A stretch of DNA of 33,640 nt from Acidimicrobiia bacterium. GTDB lineage: Bacteria > Actinomycetota > Acidimicrobiia > Spongiisociales > ZC4RG35. Made by a program: the position numbers and the translations under genes. Each line of letters begins with the position of its first letter. The stretch's first letter is position 1. Positions 31,097-33,640 of the stretch are shown in pieces. The notes beneath the pieces were generated by a model. That model made no database searches and had not been told where the DNA came from. It was given only the letters and a program-made list of their open reading frames with translations. The DNA lies in the NCBI GenBank assembly GCA_026989215.1, contig JALSJV010000017.1:1-33640 (forward strand). Direction: 5' to 3'.

Positions 31097-31143
31097 GCCT
31101 CGACCCGGCCACCCCGACCGGCGCGGCGTCGTCGCGCGCCGGT
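31080..31143 (+). promoter_or_regulatory. Two strong hairpins in the ilvC-leuA leader
   Basis: Stem A pairs 31080-31092 (GGCCGGGCGAGGC) with 31097-31110 (13 base pairs, one bulged A at 31103); its four-base loop CTGA is the end of the leader peptide including its stop. Stem B pairs ACCGGCGCG (31117-31125) with CGCGCCGGT (31135-31143). A rival pairing of TCGGGG (31076-31081) with CCCCGA (31112-31117) would break both. Stem B lacks a T-run, so termination there would need a tract-less mechanism, or it acts on translation. The leuA ribosome-binding site GAGGAG (31172-31177) lies beyond. Confidence 0.6.
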
Positions 31144-31184
31144 GTCCCGACTCTCCGTATCTCCACTCCCCGAGGAGCACACCC

Positions 31185-32686
<1,502 letters not shown>

Positions 32687-32690
<4 letters not shown>

Positions 32691-33640
32691 CGACCTTCCG
32701 CATCGCCACCATCCCCGGCGACGGCGTCGGGCCGGAGGTCACCGCCGAGGCGACCAAGGCGCTCCGGGCCGCCGGCGGCCGCTTCGGGTTCGACGTCGAG
32801 TTCACCGAGTACGACCTGGGAGGCAGGCGTTATCTGGCCACCGGGGAGGTGCTGCCCGACTCGGTGGAGGAGGAGCTGGCGTCCCACGACGCCATCCTGT
32901 TGGGGGCGGTCGGCACCCCCGAGGTTCCGCCCGGCGTGCTGGAGCGGGGGCTGCTGTTGCGCCTCCGCTTCGACTTCGACCTCTACGTCAATCTGCGTCC
33001 GGTGAAGCTGTACGACGGGGTTCCCACCCCGGTCGCCGGGCTCACCCCGGACCGCTGCGACCTGGTGGTGCTGAGAGAGAACACCGAGGGTCTGTACGCC
33101 GGCGCCGGGGGGTTCCTCCGCCGGGGAACACCCGACGAGTTGGCGACCCAGGAGTCGCTCAACACTCGGTTCGGGGTCGAACGGATCGTCCGCGCCGCCT
33201 TCGAATGGGCCCGTTCCCGCCGCGGGCATCTCACCCTGTGCCACAAGACGAACGTGCTGACCTTTGCAGGCGACCTGTGGCAGCGGACGGTGGACGAGGT
33301 GGCGGCGGAATATCCCGACGTGGAGACGGCCTACGTCCACGTCGACGCCGCCTGCCTGTACCTGGTGACCCAGCCGGAACGCTTCGACGTGGTCGTCACC
33401 GACAATCTGTTCGGAGACATCATCACGGACCTCGGTGCCGCCGTGCAGGGTGGGATGGGTCTGGCGGCCTCCGGCAACATCGACCCCGAACGCCGATATC
33501 CGTCCCTGTTCGAGCCCGTGCACGGGTCGGCGCCGGACATCGCCGGACGAGGTTGGGCGAATCCGGTGGCCGCCGTGCTCTCCGCGGCGCTCATGCTCCG
33601 TCACCTGGGCGCCGCGGACGCATCGACGGCGGTCGAGGCG
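32687..33640 (+). CDS. leuB: 3-isopropylmalate dehydrogenase, 3' end outside window
   Basis: NAD-dependent oxidative decarboxylase of the leucine branch, 318 codons seen before the window ends. The start is GTG 32687, overlapping the leuA TGA. Motifs include the N-terminal [11 protein letters not shown], the substrate-binding [11 protein letters not shown], the catalytic region with [14 protein letters not shown] (metal-binding Asp residues) and the NAD site [13 protein letters not shown]. The order and spacing fit LeuB rather than isocitrate or tartrate dehydrogenases, and the neighbours settle it. Confidence 0.96.

Overview
This is a very G+C-rich (about 70% by eye), densely coded chromosomal stretch of an actinobacterium. 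The indications are the mraZ-rsmH-ftsL-ftsI order, a DUF3040 protein, a MoxR/DUF58/TgpA-like transglutaminase set, an actinobacterial type of HNH protein, many GTG starts and many apparently leaderless genes with TANNNT -10 boxes. No marker gene fixes the class. A deep-branching or uncultured lineage (for example Acidimicrobiia-like) is possible but not shown. I see no rRNA, tRNA, CRISPR array, insertion sequence, prophage or integration site. No gene-free stretch exceeds about 220 bases, and the window reads as ordinary core genome.

Layout. 1-2523 (minus): start of the division and cell-wall cluster, mraZ, rsmH, ftsL and the 5' part of ftsI. 2713-4621: a universal stress protein, an HNH endonuclease and two coupled genes of unknown function. 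4728-9210 (plus): moxR, DUF58 and transglutaminase operon. 9228-13778: a MerR-type regulator, DUF3040 membrane protein, DNA polymerase IV, histidine phosphatase, Nudix hydrolase and two membrane proteins. 13788-18103 (minus): type II fatty acid synthesis genes in transcription order fabD, fabH, fabG, acpP, fabF, preceded by a threonine aldolase and an AlaC-like aminotransferase. 20393-22214 (minus): DUF1232 protein, ROK sugar kinase and SRPBCC protein. 22242-26382 (minus): small Cys-rich protein, queG, ilvD, a small membrane protein and a metallophosphoesterase. 26424-27617 (minus): a coiled-coil NYN nuclease-like protein. 27650-33640 (plus): ilvB, ilvN, ilvC, leuA and leuB, the last running off the window.

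How it works together. ilvBNC plus ilvD make the 2-keto acid precursors of valine, leucine and isoleucine, and leuA and leuB begin the leucine branch. The plus-strand branched-chain operon appears to have two separate attenuation leaders. One precedes ilvB and encodes the 9-residue peptide MNATILVLP followed by a pause hairpin and a U-tract terminator. The other lies between ilvC and leuA and carries a Leu-Leu-Ala-Leu run followed by two strong hairpins.

The most interesting signals are regulatory. They are the two leaders (the first probably translated from a near-leaderless mRNA); a long inverted repeat that buries the rsmH start; all three TAA stops in the window doubling as the first bases of a TANNNT -10 box for the next gene; and stop codons repeatedly placed in hairpin loops or stems. 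I found no clearly new multi-gene system.
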